A DNA stretch of 50,922 bases from an uncultured Alphaproteobacteria bacterium (GCA_902578675.1 CACHDV010000002.1:1-50922), one strand, 5' to 3'; positions 1 through 10,157 are shown, counted from the stretch's first letter. A program made the numbers and translations. Notes: generated by a model from the sequence alone, not told the origin.

Positions 1-63
1 GCCGCTAACTTCTGCACCTATCCGAGGCGTCATAGGAGTTATCTCGATGGTTTCATATCCCAT
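1..63 (-). CDS. TauD/TfdA-family 2-oxoglutarate dioxygenase, N-terminus only (runs off window)
   Basis: Minus-strand ATG at 63; reads MGYETIEITPMTPRIGAEVSG, resembling the N-terminus typical of TauD-family proteins (..IEV.PLTP.IGAE..G). Not in ORF track. Confidence 0.65.
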   Translation of the reverse strand, partial: MGYETIEITPMTPRIGAEVSG

Positions 64-222
64 TTTATTAATTCCTTAATTGAGCTTCTATTTTGTAATT
101 GAGGATAAAAGTTACTTAGCTAATATAAGTGTCAGCAAGTCAATGAAGAGAATTTCACATATAGGATGCTGCATATACCAAAAACCGTGCAAAGATTAGG
201 ATAGTTGTTGGGAGGACAGTTT

Positions 223-1449
223 ATGAGTGTAAATGGAAAAGCAGGCATGTTAGACGGAGTTAGGGTTTTAGATATGACCCAGTTTGAGGCGGGTCCATCA
301 TGCACTGAGACGTTGGCTTGGCTTGGTGCAGAGGTTGTCAAAATAGAAAATCCCAAAGGAGGGGATGCTGGGCGTTTCGCTAACACTGAGAAACCAGGTA
401 TCGACTCTTTTTATTTTATGCAGTTTAACTCTGGTAAAAAGAGTCTTACGTGTAATTTAAAGACGGATGAAGGTGTAGCCTTAATTAAAAAGTTAGTCAG
501 AGAAGCTAATGTATTTATTGAAAACTTTGCGCCTGGCGTTGTGAAGCGTATGGGATTGGATTATGAGGCTCTAAAAAAAGAAAACCCCAATATTATTTAT
601 GCTTCAGTTAAAGGGTTTGCGGAAGGCAGCCCTTACGAGAATTTTCTATCCTTCGATATGATTGGTCAATCTGCAGGGGGGGTGTTGAGTATAACAGGTG
701 AACCTGATGGTAAACCATGCAAGCCAGGCGTTACCCTAGCCGATACAGGTACAGGAATGTTAATGGCAATTACAATTCTTGGAGCCTTGTATAGACAGCA
801 GGCGACAGGGGAGGGAGAACATCTCCAGTTGGCGATGCAGGATGCTATGACGCAGTATAGCCGTTTGGCATATGCTTATCGGGACTTAAATGGAAAGGCT
901 GCACCAAGAGCGGGAGCAAAGCTATTCACGACAGGCAACGCTCCTACAGGGATTTTTCCATGCAAGCCGTTTGGCAAAAATGATTATGTTTATATTTACA
1001 CCACACGGGCAGGAAACCGTCATTGGGAGCGACTTTGCAATCTAATAGGTAGACCAGAATTAATAGATGACCCAAGATTTTCTGGACCTAAAGAACGAGC
1101 AGATAATGAAGAGGCTCTTGATGCGATTTTGTCGGAGTTCACAAAACAATATACGAAGCGTGAAGCAATGAAGCTGATTGGCGAGTGTGGTGTTCCTTGT
1201 GGAGCAGTGTTGGATGTGTCTGAATTGTATGATGATGAAGATTTGAACCAGCGTGGAATATTTCAAAACATGCAACATCCAGAACGGGGTGAATATAAGA
1301 TGCCTGCTTGGCCTGTAAAGGTTGGCGACGCGCATCTTCCGGTTCCTGCCGCCCCGTTATTAGGTGAGCATGTTGATTCGGTTTTATCAGAGTGGTTGGA
1401 TATGAGCCAAGAAGAAGTGGAGAAACTAAAAAATAGCGGGGCCATTTAA
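223..1449 (+). CDS. CaiB/BaiF-family (class III) CoA-transferase
   Basis: ORF with LDGVRVLDMTQFEAGPSCTETLAWLGAEVVKIENPKGGD; ATG at 223 preceded by ggagga (211-216). Confidence 0.9.
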   Translation: MSVNGKAGMLDGVRVLDMTQFEAGPSCTETLAWLGAEVVKIENPKGGDAGRFANTEKPGIDSFYFMQFNSGKKSLTCNLKTDEGVALIKKLVREANVFIENFAPGVVKRMGLDYEALKKENPNIIYASVKGFAEGSPYENFLSFDMIGQSAGGVLSITGEPDGKPCKPGVTLADTGTGMLMAITILGALYRQQATGEGEHLQLAMQDAMTQYSRLAYAYRDLNGKAAPRAGAKLFTTGNAPTGIFPCKPFGKNDYVYIYTTRAGNRHWERLCNLIGRPELIDDPRFSGPKERADNEEALDAILSEFTKQYTKREAMKLIGECGVPCGAVLDVSELYDDEDLNQRGIFQNMQHPERGEYKMPAWPVKVGDAHLPVPAAPLLGEHVDSVLSEWLDMSQEEVEKLKNSGAI

Positions 1450-1529
1450 TATATAACTAGGTATTGAAGATACATAATGAACGCAACAATTATCGAGCGT
1501 GACCATAAAAGTTTATTGGAGTAAAGACA

Positions 1530-3182
1530 TTGGCACAACTAACGGGATCCGAAATTCTGGCTAAGGCATTAAAAAACGAAGGTGTAGCGGATTTATTCTT
1601 TTTGATGGGAGGGCCAATGCTGTTGGCTGAAGAGTCCTGTATTAAAGAGGGTATAAGACCAATAGACGTCAGGCACGAACAAGCTGCGGCGTTTATGGGG
1701 CAAGCCTATAGTAGGCTGCTTAATAAGCCAAGTGTTTGCATGGCCGCAAGTGGCCCGGGAGTAACAAATTTAATAACGGGGGTAGCAAACGCATTCGTAG
1801 ATTGTGTACCATTGGTAGCTATTGGTGGCTCTAGCCCATTTAAAACATATGGCCAACAAGTATTCCAGGAAATCGATCAGCTCGGGATGATGAAGCCCTG
1901 TACAAAGTGGGCCGAGCGGATTTATACTCTCAGCCGTATTCCCGAAATGGTAAACGTGGCATTTCAAAAAGCGATGGCTGGTAAACCAGGTCCAGTTTAT
2001 CTAGATTGTCCCGGTGATCTATTATACGAAAAAATAGATGAGGAAGAAATCGACTGGTCTATCTCGGGGCGAGCTTTACCTCGAGCGCGCCCACATGCTT
2101 CACCAGAAATAATACATGAGACAATAGATGCTCTGCGAAATGCGGAAAGACCAGTAATTATAACTGGAGGAGGTATCCTTTGGTCGGATGCATCTTCAGA
2201 ACTACAAGAGTTTGTTGAAAAAACACAAATCCCATTTTACACAACGCCTCAAGGACGTGGTGTTATCCCCGAAGATCATCCTTTATCTTTTATGACCGTT
2301 CGGTCAGCGGCGTTTAGAGAAGCAGACCTGATTATGATCATTGGTACACGGATGAACTATATTATTGGCCATGCAGCACCACCTCGGTTTAACGCAGATG
2401 CAAAAATTGTTCGGATTGATATAGACGAAGAAGAAGTTAGCACTAGTCCCAGGTCTGTTGACATTGGAATAGTTGGTGATGCTAAAGCTGTTTTAAGTCA
2501 GATAAATCAGAAACTTACAGGGCAGGATGAAAAAATTTCCTACGATAGTTGGATAAAACGTTTAGGTGATGAAGAAGCAGCCAAGAGATCTAGGCCAGGT
2601 GGCAACGCAATCTCGGACAGTGAGCCGATCCATCCACTACGGCTTTGTGAAGAGGTTAAGAATTTTATGGACCGGGATGCCATACTAGTTGTCGATGGGC
2701 AGGAAATATTGAATTACGGACGTCAATCTATGCCTACATTTTCACCAGGACACCGCCTAAACTCAGGTCCCTTTGGGACAATGGGTGTAGGATTACCATT
2801 CGGCTTGGGGGCGAAGATTGCTAAACCAGACAAACAAGTAATTGTCGTTCATGGTGACGGTTCATTTGGGCTAAATGCTATGGAACTTGATACAGCAGTA
2901 CGCCATGGAATAAATGTTTTGGTTGTAATAAGCTTAAATGGAGGATGGACCGCCGATCCTGATGGTACGAAGCCAGGACGTGATCTTGGTTATACAAGAT
3001 ATCACAAAATGGCAGAATCTCTTGGGTGCTATGCCGAGTATATAGAGAAACCAGAAGAGATTAGGGAGGCATTAGAAAGAGCGCAGGCCAAAGTCAATGA
3101 AGGTCGTGTAGCTGTTGTAAATATAAAGACTGATCATACAGCACGAGCTGGAACACAAAATTTTTCTCAATATTCCACCTAG
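1530..3182 (+). CDS. Thiamine-diphosphate-dependent enzyme, oxalyl-CoA decarboxylase / 2-hydroxyacyl-CoA lyase-like
   Basis: Catalytic RHEQAAAFM motif, ASGPGVTN, IGGSS, GDGSFGLNAMELDTAVRHG ThDP motif; directly downstream of the CoA-transferase. TTG start. Confidence 0.8.
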   Translation: MAQLTGSEILAKALKNEGVADLFFLMGGPMLLAEESCIKEGIRPIDVRHEQAAAFMGQAYSRLLNKPSVCMAASGPGVTNLITGVANAFVDCVPLVAIGGSSPFKTYGQQVFQEIDQLGMMKPCTKWAERIYTLSRIPEMVNVAFQKAMAGKPGPVYLDCPGDLLYEKIDEEEIDWSISGRALPRARPHASPEIIHETIDALRNAERPVIITGGGILWSDASSELQEFVEKTQIPFYTTPQGRGVIPEDHPLSFMTVRSAAFREADLIMIIGTRMNYIIGHAAPPRFNADAKIVRIDIDEEEVSTSPRSVDIGIVGDAKAVLSQINQKLTGQDEKISYDSWIKRLGDEEAAKRSRPGGNAISDSEPIHPLRLCEEVKNFMDRDAILVVDGQEILNYGRQSMPTFSPGHRLNSGPFGTMGVGLPFGLGAKIAKPDKQVIVVHGDGSFGLNAMELDTAVRHGINVLVVISLNGGWTADPDGTKPGRDLGYTRYHKMAESLGCYAEYIEKPEEIREALERAQAKVNEGRVAVVNIKTDHTARAGTQNFSQYST

Positions 3183-3346
3183 AGCATTTTAAAAGTTTGC
3201 CTGTCACCTATACAAATTGTAGTGCTGAGGGCTAGCTAAAAAGTGTCAGCGGCGACTTGCTCATGCCACGATAGCTGTTTATAAGACAGCATTTAGCGAT
3301 TTAGTTGTAATTTAGATTCCCCGTTATATAAGGAAAGAAGATAGAC

Positions 3347-3769
3347 ATGGGTATTGAAAGAACATTTTCTATAATAAAGCCTGATGCAACCCTCGCCAAT
3401 AAAACAGGTGCTATTAACGCTCTCATCGAGCAAAGTGGTTTACGAATAATAGCGCAGCGGCGAATTAGAATGACTAAAGTGCAAGCACAGCAGTTTTACG
3501 CGGTTCATTCAGAAAGACCCTTTTACGATGAGTTGGTGGAATTTATGATTTCAGGACCCGTTGTCGTTCAGGTCCTCGAAGGAGAGAACGCGATAGCAAA
3601 ATATCGTGAAGTGATGGGTGCTACTAATCCTGCAGAGGCTGCGGAGGGTACAATTAGAAAGCTTTACGCAAAAAGTGTTGGTGAGAATTCAGTTCACGGT
3701 TCTGATGCTGCAGCAACGGCTGCAGAGGAAATCCCGCAGTTTTTTTCTGAGGATGATATCGTCGGCTGA
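3347..3769 (+). CDS. ndk: Nucleoside diphosphate kinase
   Basis: [14 protein letters not shown]...; [11 protein letters not shown]; catalytic NSVHGSD motif. Confidence 0.97.
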   Translation: MGIERTFSIIKPDATLANKTGAINALIEQSGLRIIAQRRIRMTKVQAQQFYAVHSERPFYDELVEFMISGPVVVQVLEGENAIAKYREVMGATNPAEAAEGTIRKLYAKSVGENSVHGSDAAATAAEEIPQFFSEDDIVG

Positions 3770-3886
3770 ATAGAGATCAGCTGACTGCGCGTTATTGGCG
3801 GGAGTAACATCAATAAGCTGCTAACTGAAGCTTTATTATCAAGGTTAATTCTATTTGTGCCTTTTCTCGCTAAATAATTTAATTTG

Positions 3887-4024
3887 TCAGACAACCAACC
3901 AAGCAAGAAGTAGTAGGGTTATAACGATTAATACAATAGATACTTGGATTAAAGTGCAAACGCCTTTGTAGGTATCTGCATGGAACTTGTAGTCCGGATT
4001 GTTTTCAGTCTCATTCGATGCCAT
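3887..4024 (-). CDS. Small membrane protein resembling aa3-type cytochrome c oxidase subunit IV
   Basis: 45-aa ORF not in track: MASNETENNPDYKFHADTYKGVCTLIQVSIVLIVITLLLLAWLVV; polar head with HxxTYKG motif plus one C-terminal TM helix. Confidence 0.65.
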   Translation of the reverse strand: MASNETENNPDYKFHADTYKGVCTLIQVSIVLIVITLLLLAWLVV

Positions 4025-4083
4025 TTTCTGTGTCCCCCCTTACGCCTCTATAAATAAAACAAATGCCTGAATCAAACAATACT

Positions 4084-4728
4084 TTAAAAGTTTAATAAAC
4101 TTTTGGATACAGCTTTCTGCTCACGATGTAAGTTTACCTTTTTGTTCTTTAGCATTTTATTTGCCACCAACTCCAGTCCCAATGCATAAAGCTTGTGTTC
4201 TTCTATAAGCACACGATTAGCCAAGGTTTTGGGCGTGTCGTTGTCTAGCACTGGCACTACTGCTTGGCCGATAATTGGTCCTGCATCTAATTCCGCTGTA
4301 ACGAAGTGCAGTGTGCAACCAGAAACTTTTACCCCAGCCTCTAGAGCTCGTTCGTGTGTTTTTGTCCCGGGAAAACTTGGAAGTAAACTAGGATGTATAT
4401 TAAGTATGCTGTTAGGCCATGTGTTTACGAAACTTTCAGAGAGAATTCTCATAAAGCCGGCTAAGCAAACTAATTTACATTTTGAATTGGAGAGGATCAT
4501 AGATAGCTCAGTATCAAATTCTTCTCGGCTACTATAATTTGTATGGTCCACTATCCTCGTTTTTATGCCAGCTTCTCGCGCTCTCAATATTCCCTTTGCG
4601 TTGGCCTTATTGGATATTACTAAAACAATTTCGGCGGGATAACTGGGTGCTGTACAAGCCTCAATTAGTGCTTGTAAATTTGTGCCATTACCGGAAATTA
4701 GTACTGCTACCTTTATTTTTTTACTCAA
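4084..4728 (-). CDS. purN: Phosphoribosylglycinamide formyltransferase
   Basis: [53 protein letters not shown]. Confidence 0.97.
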   Translation of the reverse strand: MSKKIKVAVLISGNGTNLQALIEACTAPSYPAEIVLVISNKANAKGILRAREAGIKTRIVDHTNYSSREEFDTELSMILSNSKCKLVCLAGFMRILSESFVNTWPNSILNIHPSLLPSFPGTKTHERALEAGVKVSGCTLHFVTAELDAGPIIGQAVVPVLDNDTPKTLANRVLIEEHKLYALGLELVANKMLKNKKVNLHREQKAVSKSLLNF

Positions 4729-5825
4729 TTTTTCCAGCTCGCAATATTCTCTATAGTTACTTTCGGTAAGTTCTTCGAACGATTTTTTAAAACCCCTAAT
4801 TCATAGACGGTTTCACCGAGATTAGTTAGTTCTTGGACAACATTTTGCGCAAAACCTGGATCTGTAATAACAATCATCCCAATGCCGCAATTGAAAGTAT
4901 GCGCTAGTTCTTCTGGTGCTATTAAATTGGTTTTCATTAGCCACTTGTAAACGGGAGGAAGTGGCCAACTAGAAGCATCAATGTGTGCTGAAAGCTGATC
5001 ATTAAACGCACGTGGCGGGTTTTCCAATAATCCTCCGCCAGTTATGTGCGCGAGGCCCATTATCCCGCCTAGTTTAAGGGCTTGGAGACAAGATTTTACA
5101 TAAATTCTTGTCGGTTCCATCAGCGCTTCGCCGAGATTTTTAGTTTCGAGAAAAGGACAATTTTCTTCATATTTGAGGTCTAATTCTTTAATAACTTTTC
5201 TTATAAGTGAATACCCATTTGAATGAAGTCCATTTGAGGCCAGGCCTAAAATAATATCACCTTCTTTAGCATTGGCATTTGTTAACAGATCCTGACGTTC
5301 AACTGCCCCTACGGCAAACCCTGCTAGGTCATAATCGTTACCATTATACATCCCCGGCATTTCAGCCGTTTCGCCTCCTATCAAGGCGCAGCCAGCCATT
5401 AGACATCCTTCCGCGATACCATTTATCACTTCTTTTGCGGAACCCAATGATAATTTTCCGGTTGCATAGTAATCTAAAAAAAATAAAGGCTCAGCACCTT
5501 GGACTACCAGGTCATTCACACACATTGCGACTAAATCAATACCAACTTGATTATGATTATTCGTCTCAATTGCGAGCTTTAATTTGGTTCCTACTCCATC
5601 GTTTGCGGCTACTAGTATTGGATCACGATAATGCGCGGCTTTTAGGTCAAAAATACCACCAAAACCTCCAATTTTACCATCCGCTCCTGGTCGCGCGGTG
5701 GAGCGGGTTATAGGTTTTATCAATTCAATAAGTTGGTTGCCGGTCTCGATATCGACGCCGGAGCCCTTGTATGATAGTTTCGGTGATGGTTGTTCTTTTT
5801 TTATGGTATCCTCCGTGGCTATCAA
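4725..5825 (-). CDS. purM: Phosphoribosylformylglycinamidine cyclo-ligase
   Basis: [16 protein letters not shown]...; [11 protein letters not shown]; overlaps purN by 4 nt. Confidence 0.97.
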   Translation of the reverse strand: MIATEDTIKKEQPSPKLSYKGSGVDIETGNQLIELIKPITRSTARPGADGKIGGFGGIFDLKAAHYRDPILVAANDGVGTKLKLAIETNNHNQVGIDLVAMCVNDLVVQGAEPLFFLDYYATGKLSLGSAKEVINGIAEGCLMAGCALIGGETAEMPGMYNGNDYDLAGFAVGAVERQDLLTNANAKEGDIILGLASNGLHSNGYSLIRKVIKELDLKYEENCPFLETKNLGEALMEPTRIYVKSCLQALKLGGIMGLAHITGGGLLENPPRAFNDQLSAHIDASSWPLPPVYKWLMKTNLIAPEELAHTFNCGIGMIVITDPGFAQNVVQELTNLGETVYELGVLKNRSKNLPKVTIENIASWKN

Positions 5826-5941
5826 AAATTAATTAAATTTGTTAAAATAGAGGTTCATAGTTTCAAGAGAAATTATGTTCAACAAGATTGCAAATAAATG
5901 AAGCACTTGGGTTTTACTTCTTAAATGATTCCTATTTATAC

Positions 5942-7090
5942 ATGATTTATCTATTAAAATTTAAGTATTTGTATTTTTTTGTAATGATCTCGTGTTGCTT
6001 CCTTGGTGGTAGTTCAGAAGTAGAAGCAAATCAAGTTTTTAAAATTGAAAATATTGAAGTTGATGAAACTTCACACACTGCCATTGCCGCTAGAGAAGAG
6101 GCTTTGAAAATAGGTCAGAAGAAAGCGTGGGAATTACTTGTTAGACGAGTAACCTTGACAGATGAAAATTCCCAAATCGTAGAACTGTCTTTTGATGAAA
6201 TAAAGAGCTTGGTCCAGAGTTACGAGGTTGTTCGAGAACGGGTTTCACCTGTTCGATACTTGGCTACTTTAACTGTCACCTTTAATCCAAATCTAGTTAG
6301 AGAAATTCTTTTGAAAAATGGTGTCACGTTTTCAGAAACACCAAGTCTACCTATTCTGCTAATCCCAGTTTTTGAAACAAATGGTGTCTCTCGATTGTGG
6401 GAAACACCCAATCCATGGATGAATGTATGGAGGGAGAACCTTTATGATGATAGTTTAATCCCGTTAATTATTCCGGAAGGTGACTTGCAGGACATAAAGT
6501 ATTTGTCAGCTGCGCAAGCTATCAGTGAGAAATTAGTCCATTTTAATCCTATTATGAAAAAGTATGGGGTGCATAAGGTTGTTGTAGCTAAAATATCAAG
6601 AAAATTTGATCTCGTCGATAATTTGCCATTTTTAGAATTAACGAGTCGTGCACCTGGACAGGGTGACTTTGAGGAAACAATTATTGATATAATTAAGATA
6701 CCACCAGACACGGACCTAGATGCTCTAATGAATGCCGGAAAGCAAAAGACAATTAGAAGTTTAAACGAAGCTTGGAAAAAACAAAATCAAGTGGTCTCTG
6801 GTGTGAAGCAAAGAATTTCTGTAGAAATCCCAATAGTGGGCCTAAAACATTGGTTATCTATCAGATCTAAGCTACGGGAAATAGGTACGTTGAAAATGTC
6901 TGAGTTAGTTAGCTTGACAAAAAAGAGAGCATTAGTTGATTTTTGGATAATGGGGACCCTAAAACAACTCGATAATGCGCTTCAATATAAAAGGCTGGCA
7001 CTTTTTGAGAATAACAATTTGTTAATACTTTGCGAGCTTTCAAACACGATGACCAAAGTTTGTGACGGAATTAAAAGTAATAAAAATTAA
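5942..7090 (+). CDS. DUF2066-type exported protein
   Basis: Signal-peptide-like N-terminus (MIYLLKFKYLYFFVMISCC..EVEA); position between purM and perM; AREEALKIGQKKAWELLVRRVT. Confidence 0.7.
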   Translation: MIYLLKFKYLYFFVMISCCFLGGSSEVEANQVFKIENIEVDETSHTAIAAREEALKIGQKKAWELLVRRVTLTDENSQIVELSFDEIKSLVQSYEVVRERVSPVRYLATLTVTFNPNLVREILLKNGVTFSETPSLPILLIPVFETNGVSRLWETPNPWMNVWRENLYDDSLIPLIIPEGDLQDIKYLSAAQAISEKLVHFNPIMKKYGVHKVVVAKISRKFDLVDNLPFLELTSRAPGQGDFEETIIDIIKIPPDTDLDALMNAGKQKTIRSLNEAWKKQNQVVSGVKQRISVEIPIVGLKHWLSIRSKLREIGTLKMSELVSLTKKRALVDFWIMGTLKQLDNALQYKRLALFENNNLLILCELSNTMTKVCDGIKSNKN

Positions 7091-7106
7091 AGCGAGTTGA
7101 CTGTCT

Positions 7107-8153
7107 ATGATAAGGCTGAATTCTACTTTGTTCTGGTTGCTAGTAGCTATAATTATGGCTCTGTGCTTCTATTTTTTAAGAACTATTTTGCTTCCGTTTG
7201 TCATTGGAATAGCAGTAGCTTACTTTCTGGATCCTGTTGTGGATAAATTGGAAGAGCGAAAATGGAATAGGTCATTCGCAACTCTATTTACGTTGTTTGT
7301 ATTTCTTGCGCTTGTAATTTTTCTTGTTTTCCTATTGGTCCCTGTTCTTACCAATCAACTAAAGAATTTTGCTCAATTTCTTCCGATAGTTAAGGCCAAG
7401 CTACATTTGATAATAGATGCAGTTGCGGGGATACTAAATAATAAAGTTGACGCAAAAGTTTTAGAGGGTCCAGCAAGTGGGCTCGTAAAATGGTCTACAA
7501 AGATGCTTAGCGGTGTGATAGACGGAGGTGCAGCTATTGCGGATCTTTTATCCCTTATTCTCATTACGCCATTAGTTGCATTTTATTTGTTGCGTGATTG
7601 GGATCTCATAGTTGAGAAGGTATACGATTGGTTTCCGATAAAGCACAAGGCTACCTTGCAAGAGCAGCTAAGCGAGATAGATAAAAAACTAGCGGCATTC
7701 GTAAGAGGGCAGGGCACAGTGTGTTTAATTTTAGCTTCTTATTATGCGATTACGCTGACAATGGCTGGCCTAGAGTTTGGTGTTGTAATTGGAGTCTTCG
7801 CTGGTTTAATTTCTTTCGTCCCATTTGTTGGGGCGGTATTTGGAGGATTGCTTAGTATAGGATTAGCATATCTGCAGTTTGAAGCCTGGACAAACATTAT
7901 AATAATTGCGGGAATTTTTATACTGGGCCAGATCTTGGAAGGTTATATTCTTACGCCAAAATTTATTGGAGAAGCGGTTGGTTTGCACCCCGTTTGGGTT
8001 ATTTTTTCATTGCTGGCTGGCGGAGCGCTGTTTGGTTTTCTAGGAGTTCTATTGGCTTTGCCAATGGCGGCGATAGTTGGCGTGCTTTTTAGGTTTTGCA
8101 TAGATCGCTATAAAAATAGCTCGTACTATAATGGAAGTAGCGAAGAGAACTAA
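7107..8153 (+). CDS. AI-2E / PerM-family transporter
   Basis: Multi-TM protein with ...GQILEGYILTPKFIGEAVGLHPVWVIFSLLAGGALFGFLGVLLALPMAA, a PerM signature. Confidence 0.92.
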   Translation: MIRLNSTLFWLLVAIIMALCFYFLRTILLPFVIGIAVAYFLDPVVDKLEERKWNRSFATLFTLFVFLALVIFLVFLLVPVLTNQLKNFAQFLPIVKAKLHLIIDAVAGILNNKVDAKVLEGPASGLVKWSTKMLSGVIDGGAAIADLLSLILITPLVAFYLLRDWDLIVEKVYDWFPIKHKATLQEQLSEIDKKLAAFVRGQGTVCLILASYYAITLTMAGLEFGVVIGVFAGLISFVPFVGAVFGGLLSIGLAYLQFEAWTNIIIIAGIFILGQILEGYILTPKFIGEAVGLHPVWVIFSLLAGGALFGFLGVLLALPMAAIVGVLFRFCIDRYKNSSYYNGSSEEN

Positions 8154-8196
8154 TTAGAAGAAAACACAAAGCGTCAATACTGATGTCTGCTCTAAA

Positions 8197-8877
8197 ATGA
8201 CTGATAATAATGTTCAACTAACCTTTGATCTTGGTGATCAAGTATCCTTAAATAGAGATGACTTTATAGTGTCGAAATCAAATAAGGATGCTGTATCTTG
8301 GATAGATAGCTGGCCGAATTGGCCGGTAAATGTTCCCGGTTTAAATATTTTTGGAGCACCGTCATCAGGTAAATCACACCTGGCGAATATATGGAGATCA
8401 AAATCAAACGCCTTATCAATTGACAATCCATCATTGGACGTAATTGACGTGAGGGACTTATTGGTGGATCACAAAAATGTATTAATAGATAATTTCGATA
8501 ACTCATGGAAAGAAGAATCTTTATTACATCTATATAATTTAATCCAAGAACTTGGAGGGAGTTTCATCATAATAAGCGAGCTACCTGTGTCACAGATGGA
8601 TATTAAATTACGCGATTTAGCATCAAGAGTTTCGATTATGTCGACTGTGGAATTAAAGTTACCAGATGACGAAATTATAAAAGGCGTCATGAGAAAACTG
8701 TTTAAAGATCGTCAGATTGATGTTTCGAATGATGTGGTTAATTATCTTTGCAGAAGAATGGAGAGGTCGTTCAAAGAAATTGGGCGTCTAGTCGATAGAC
8801 TAGATAAAATTTCTCTTTCTGAAAAAAATACGATAAGTCTATCTTTAGCACGAAGAATATTGCAAGAAACTTGTTAA
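8197..8877 (+). CDS. hdaA: DnaA-regulatory inactivator HdaA-like AAA protein
   Basis: N-terminal QLTFDL clamp-binding motif; GAPSSGKSHLANIW Walker A; short DnaA-like AAA+ protein; syntenic with perM. Confidence 0.88.
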   Translation: MTDNNVQLTFDLGDQVSLNRDDFIVSKSNKDAVSWIDSWPNWPVNVPGLNIFGAPSSGKSHLANIWRSKSNALSIDNPSLDVIDVRDLLVDHKNVLIDNFDNSWKEESLLHLYNLIQELGGSFIIISELPVSQMDIKLRDLASRVSIMSTVELKLPDDEIIKGVMRKLFKDRQIDVSNDVVNYLCRRMERSFKEIGRLVDRLDKISLSEKNTISLSLARRILQETC

Positions 8878-8889
8878 AAAGGAACAAAA

Positions 8890-9669
8890 ATGGACTTAGG
8901 AATACAAGGTAAAAACGCACTTGTTTGCGCAGCTAGTAAAGGTCTGGGCAGAGGTTGCGCGGAAGCATTGGCAGAGGCGGGCGTTAACTTAACTATATGT
9001 GCGAGAACCGAAAAAGACATTGTTGATACAGCAAATGAGATCCGTTCAAAATATAAAGTGAGCGTAGAGAGCGTTGCTTGCGATATTACGACTAGTGAAG
9101 GTAGAGAAGCTGCTTTAAAAACTTCAGGACCTGTAGACATTCTTATTAATAATGCAGGTGGGCCACCACCCGGTCAGTTTAGAGACTGGACTAGAGAAGA
9201 CTGGATTAAAGCCGTAGATGCGAACATGCTGACAGCCATTGAGTTGATCAAGTCCACCGTTGATGAAATGATTTCAAGAAAGTTTGGTCGAATAATTAAC
9301 ATAACCTCTGCAGCAGTAAAATCGCCCATTTCAATACTCGGGCTGTCAAACGGAGCTAGAATGGGTTTGACAGGATTCTGCGCTGGAATAGCCAGAGATA
9401 CTGTAAGAGATGGCGTTACAATCAACGGGTTGCTACCTGGACCGTTTGAAACGGACAGACTTCTTGGCAATCTAAAAGTCAGAGCTGAAGCTGCGGGCGT
9501 GAGTGAAGAGGAAATGTATAAGACAGCCGCAGCAGAAAACCCCGCGGGTCGCTTCGGAAATTCTGAAGAGTTTGGTAAGACTTGTGCTTTTTTATGTAGT
9601 GCCCACGCAGGCTTCATCAACGGTCAAAATATCCTTATGGACGGTGGTGCCTTCAGGAGTTCTTTATGA
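8890..9669 (+). CDS. SDR-family oxidoreductase
   Basis: MDLGIQGKNALVCAASKGLGRGCAEALAEAG; NNAGGPPPG; GGAF C-terminus. Confidence 0.93.
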   Translation: MDLGIQGKNALVCAASKGLGRGCAEALAEAGVNLTICARTEKDIVDTANEIRSKYKVSVESVACDITTSEGREAALKTSGPVDILINNAGGPPPGQFRDWTREDWIKAVDANMLTAIELIKSTVDEMISRKFGRIINITSAAVKSPISILGLSNGARMGLTGFCAGIARDTVRDGVTINGLLPGPFETDRLLGNLKVRAEAAGVSEEEMYKTAAAENPAGRFGNSEEFGKTCAFLCSAHAGFINGQNILMDGGAFRSSL

Positions 9670-9809
9670 TTTTTGGAAAGGTTTTAATAACAGCATTAAA
9701 TTGAAACAGTGCTTAATGATGACAATTATAGATTAATGTTCAGACTGCGTAATAATTTGGTAAAGCCAGCTTAACAGCTAACATTTATAAACGCGTTGGG
9801 GAGCCATCG

Positions 9810-9975
9810 ATGAGTGAGAAACGAAGTATCGAGTTAGATGGGAAAACTTTCGTCGGTGGTCAAAAATATTTCAACCGTGAGCTCTCTTGGTTGTCCTTCA
9901 ATCGCCGAGTAGTAGAAGAAGCAAAAAATAGCCTCCATTATTGGTTTGTTGTTGGATTTTGCTATTAGTTTTTGA
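9810..9975 (+). pseudogene. ppk: Polyphosphate kinase remnant, N-terminal fragment
   Basis: ATG at 9810 after ggggag reads MSEKRSIELDGKTFVGGQKYFNRELSWLSFNRRVVEEAKNSLHYWFVVGFCY* (stop 9966-9968). NRELSWL.FN.RVLEEA is the PPK1 N-terminal signature; similarity then continues only with frameshifts and ends by about 9975. Confidence 0.88.
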
Positions 9976-9991
9976 CGTGGATTGAGGGGGC

Positions 9992-10141
9992 TTGGATAAA
10001 GTACAGATTAAAAGAGATAGAGATGCAATTTTAATGTTGTTTCCCAAGGAAATGAACATTAGTAAAGGACAAAATGTTAAAAGAAGAATAAAACGACTAG
10101 AGAGAATTTTTGGGGAACAAGTAACCCTTCAAGTTGTTTAA
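9992..10141 (+). pseudogene. ppx: Probable exopolyphosphatase C-terminal remnant
   Basis: Reads LDKVQIKRDRDAILMLFPKEMNISKGQNVKRRIKRLERIFGEQVTLQVV*; resembles alphaproteobacterial Ppx C-terminal tails and sits in the expected place before rnd. In-frame stop just upstream (9983-9985). Confidence 0.55.
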
Positions 10142-10157
10142 ATATTGAATAAATATA

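Noticed and set aside
676-682. G7 run in the CoA-transferase as a possible frameshift site
   Set aside because: Reading frame is continuous and family motifs are intact on both sides.
1060-1445. Antisense ORFs opposite the CoA-transferase (and the many similar short ORFs in the track)
   Set aside because: Fully inside strongly supported genes, with no recognisable domains or signals; treated as shadow ORFs.
9503-9736. 77-aa plus-strand ORF overlapping the end of the SDR gene
   Set aside because: Out-of-frame shadow of the SDR for most of its length; no domain.
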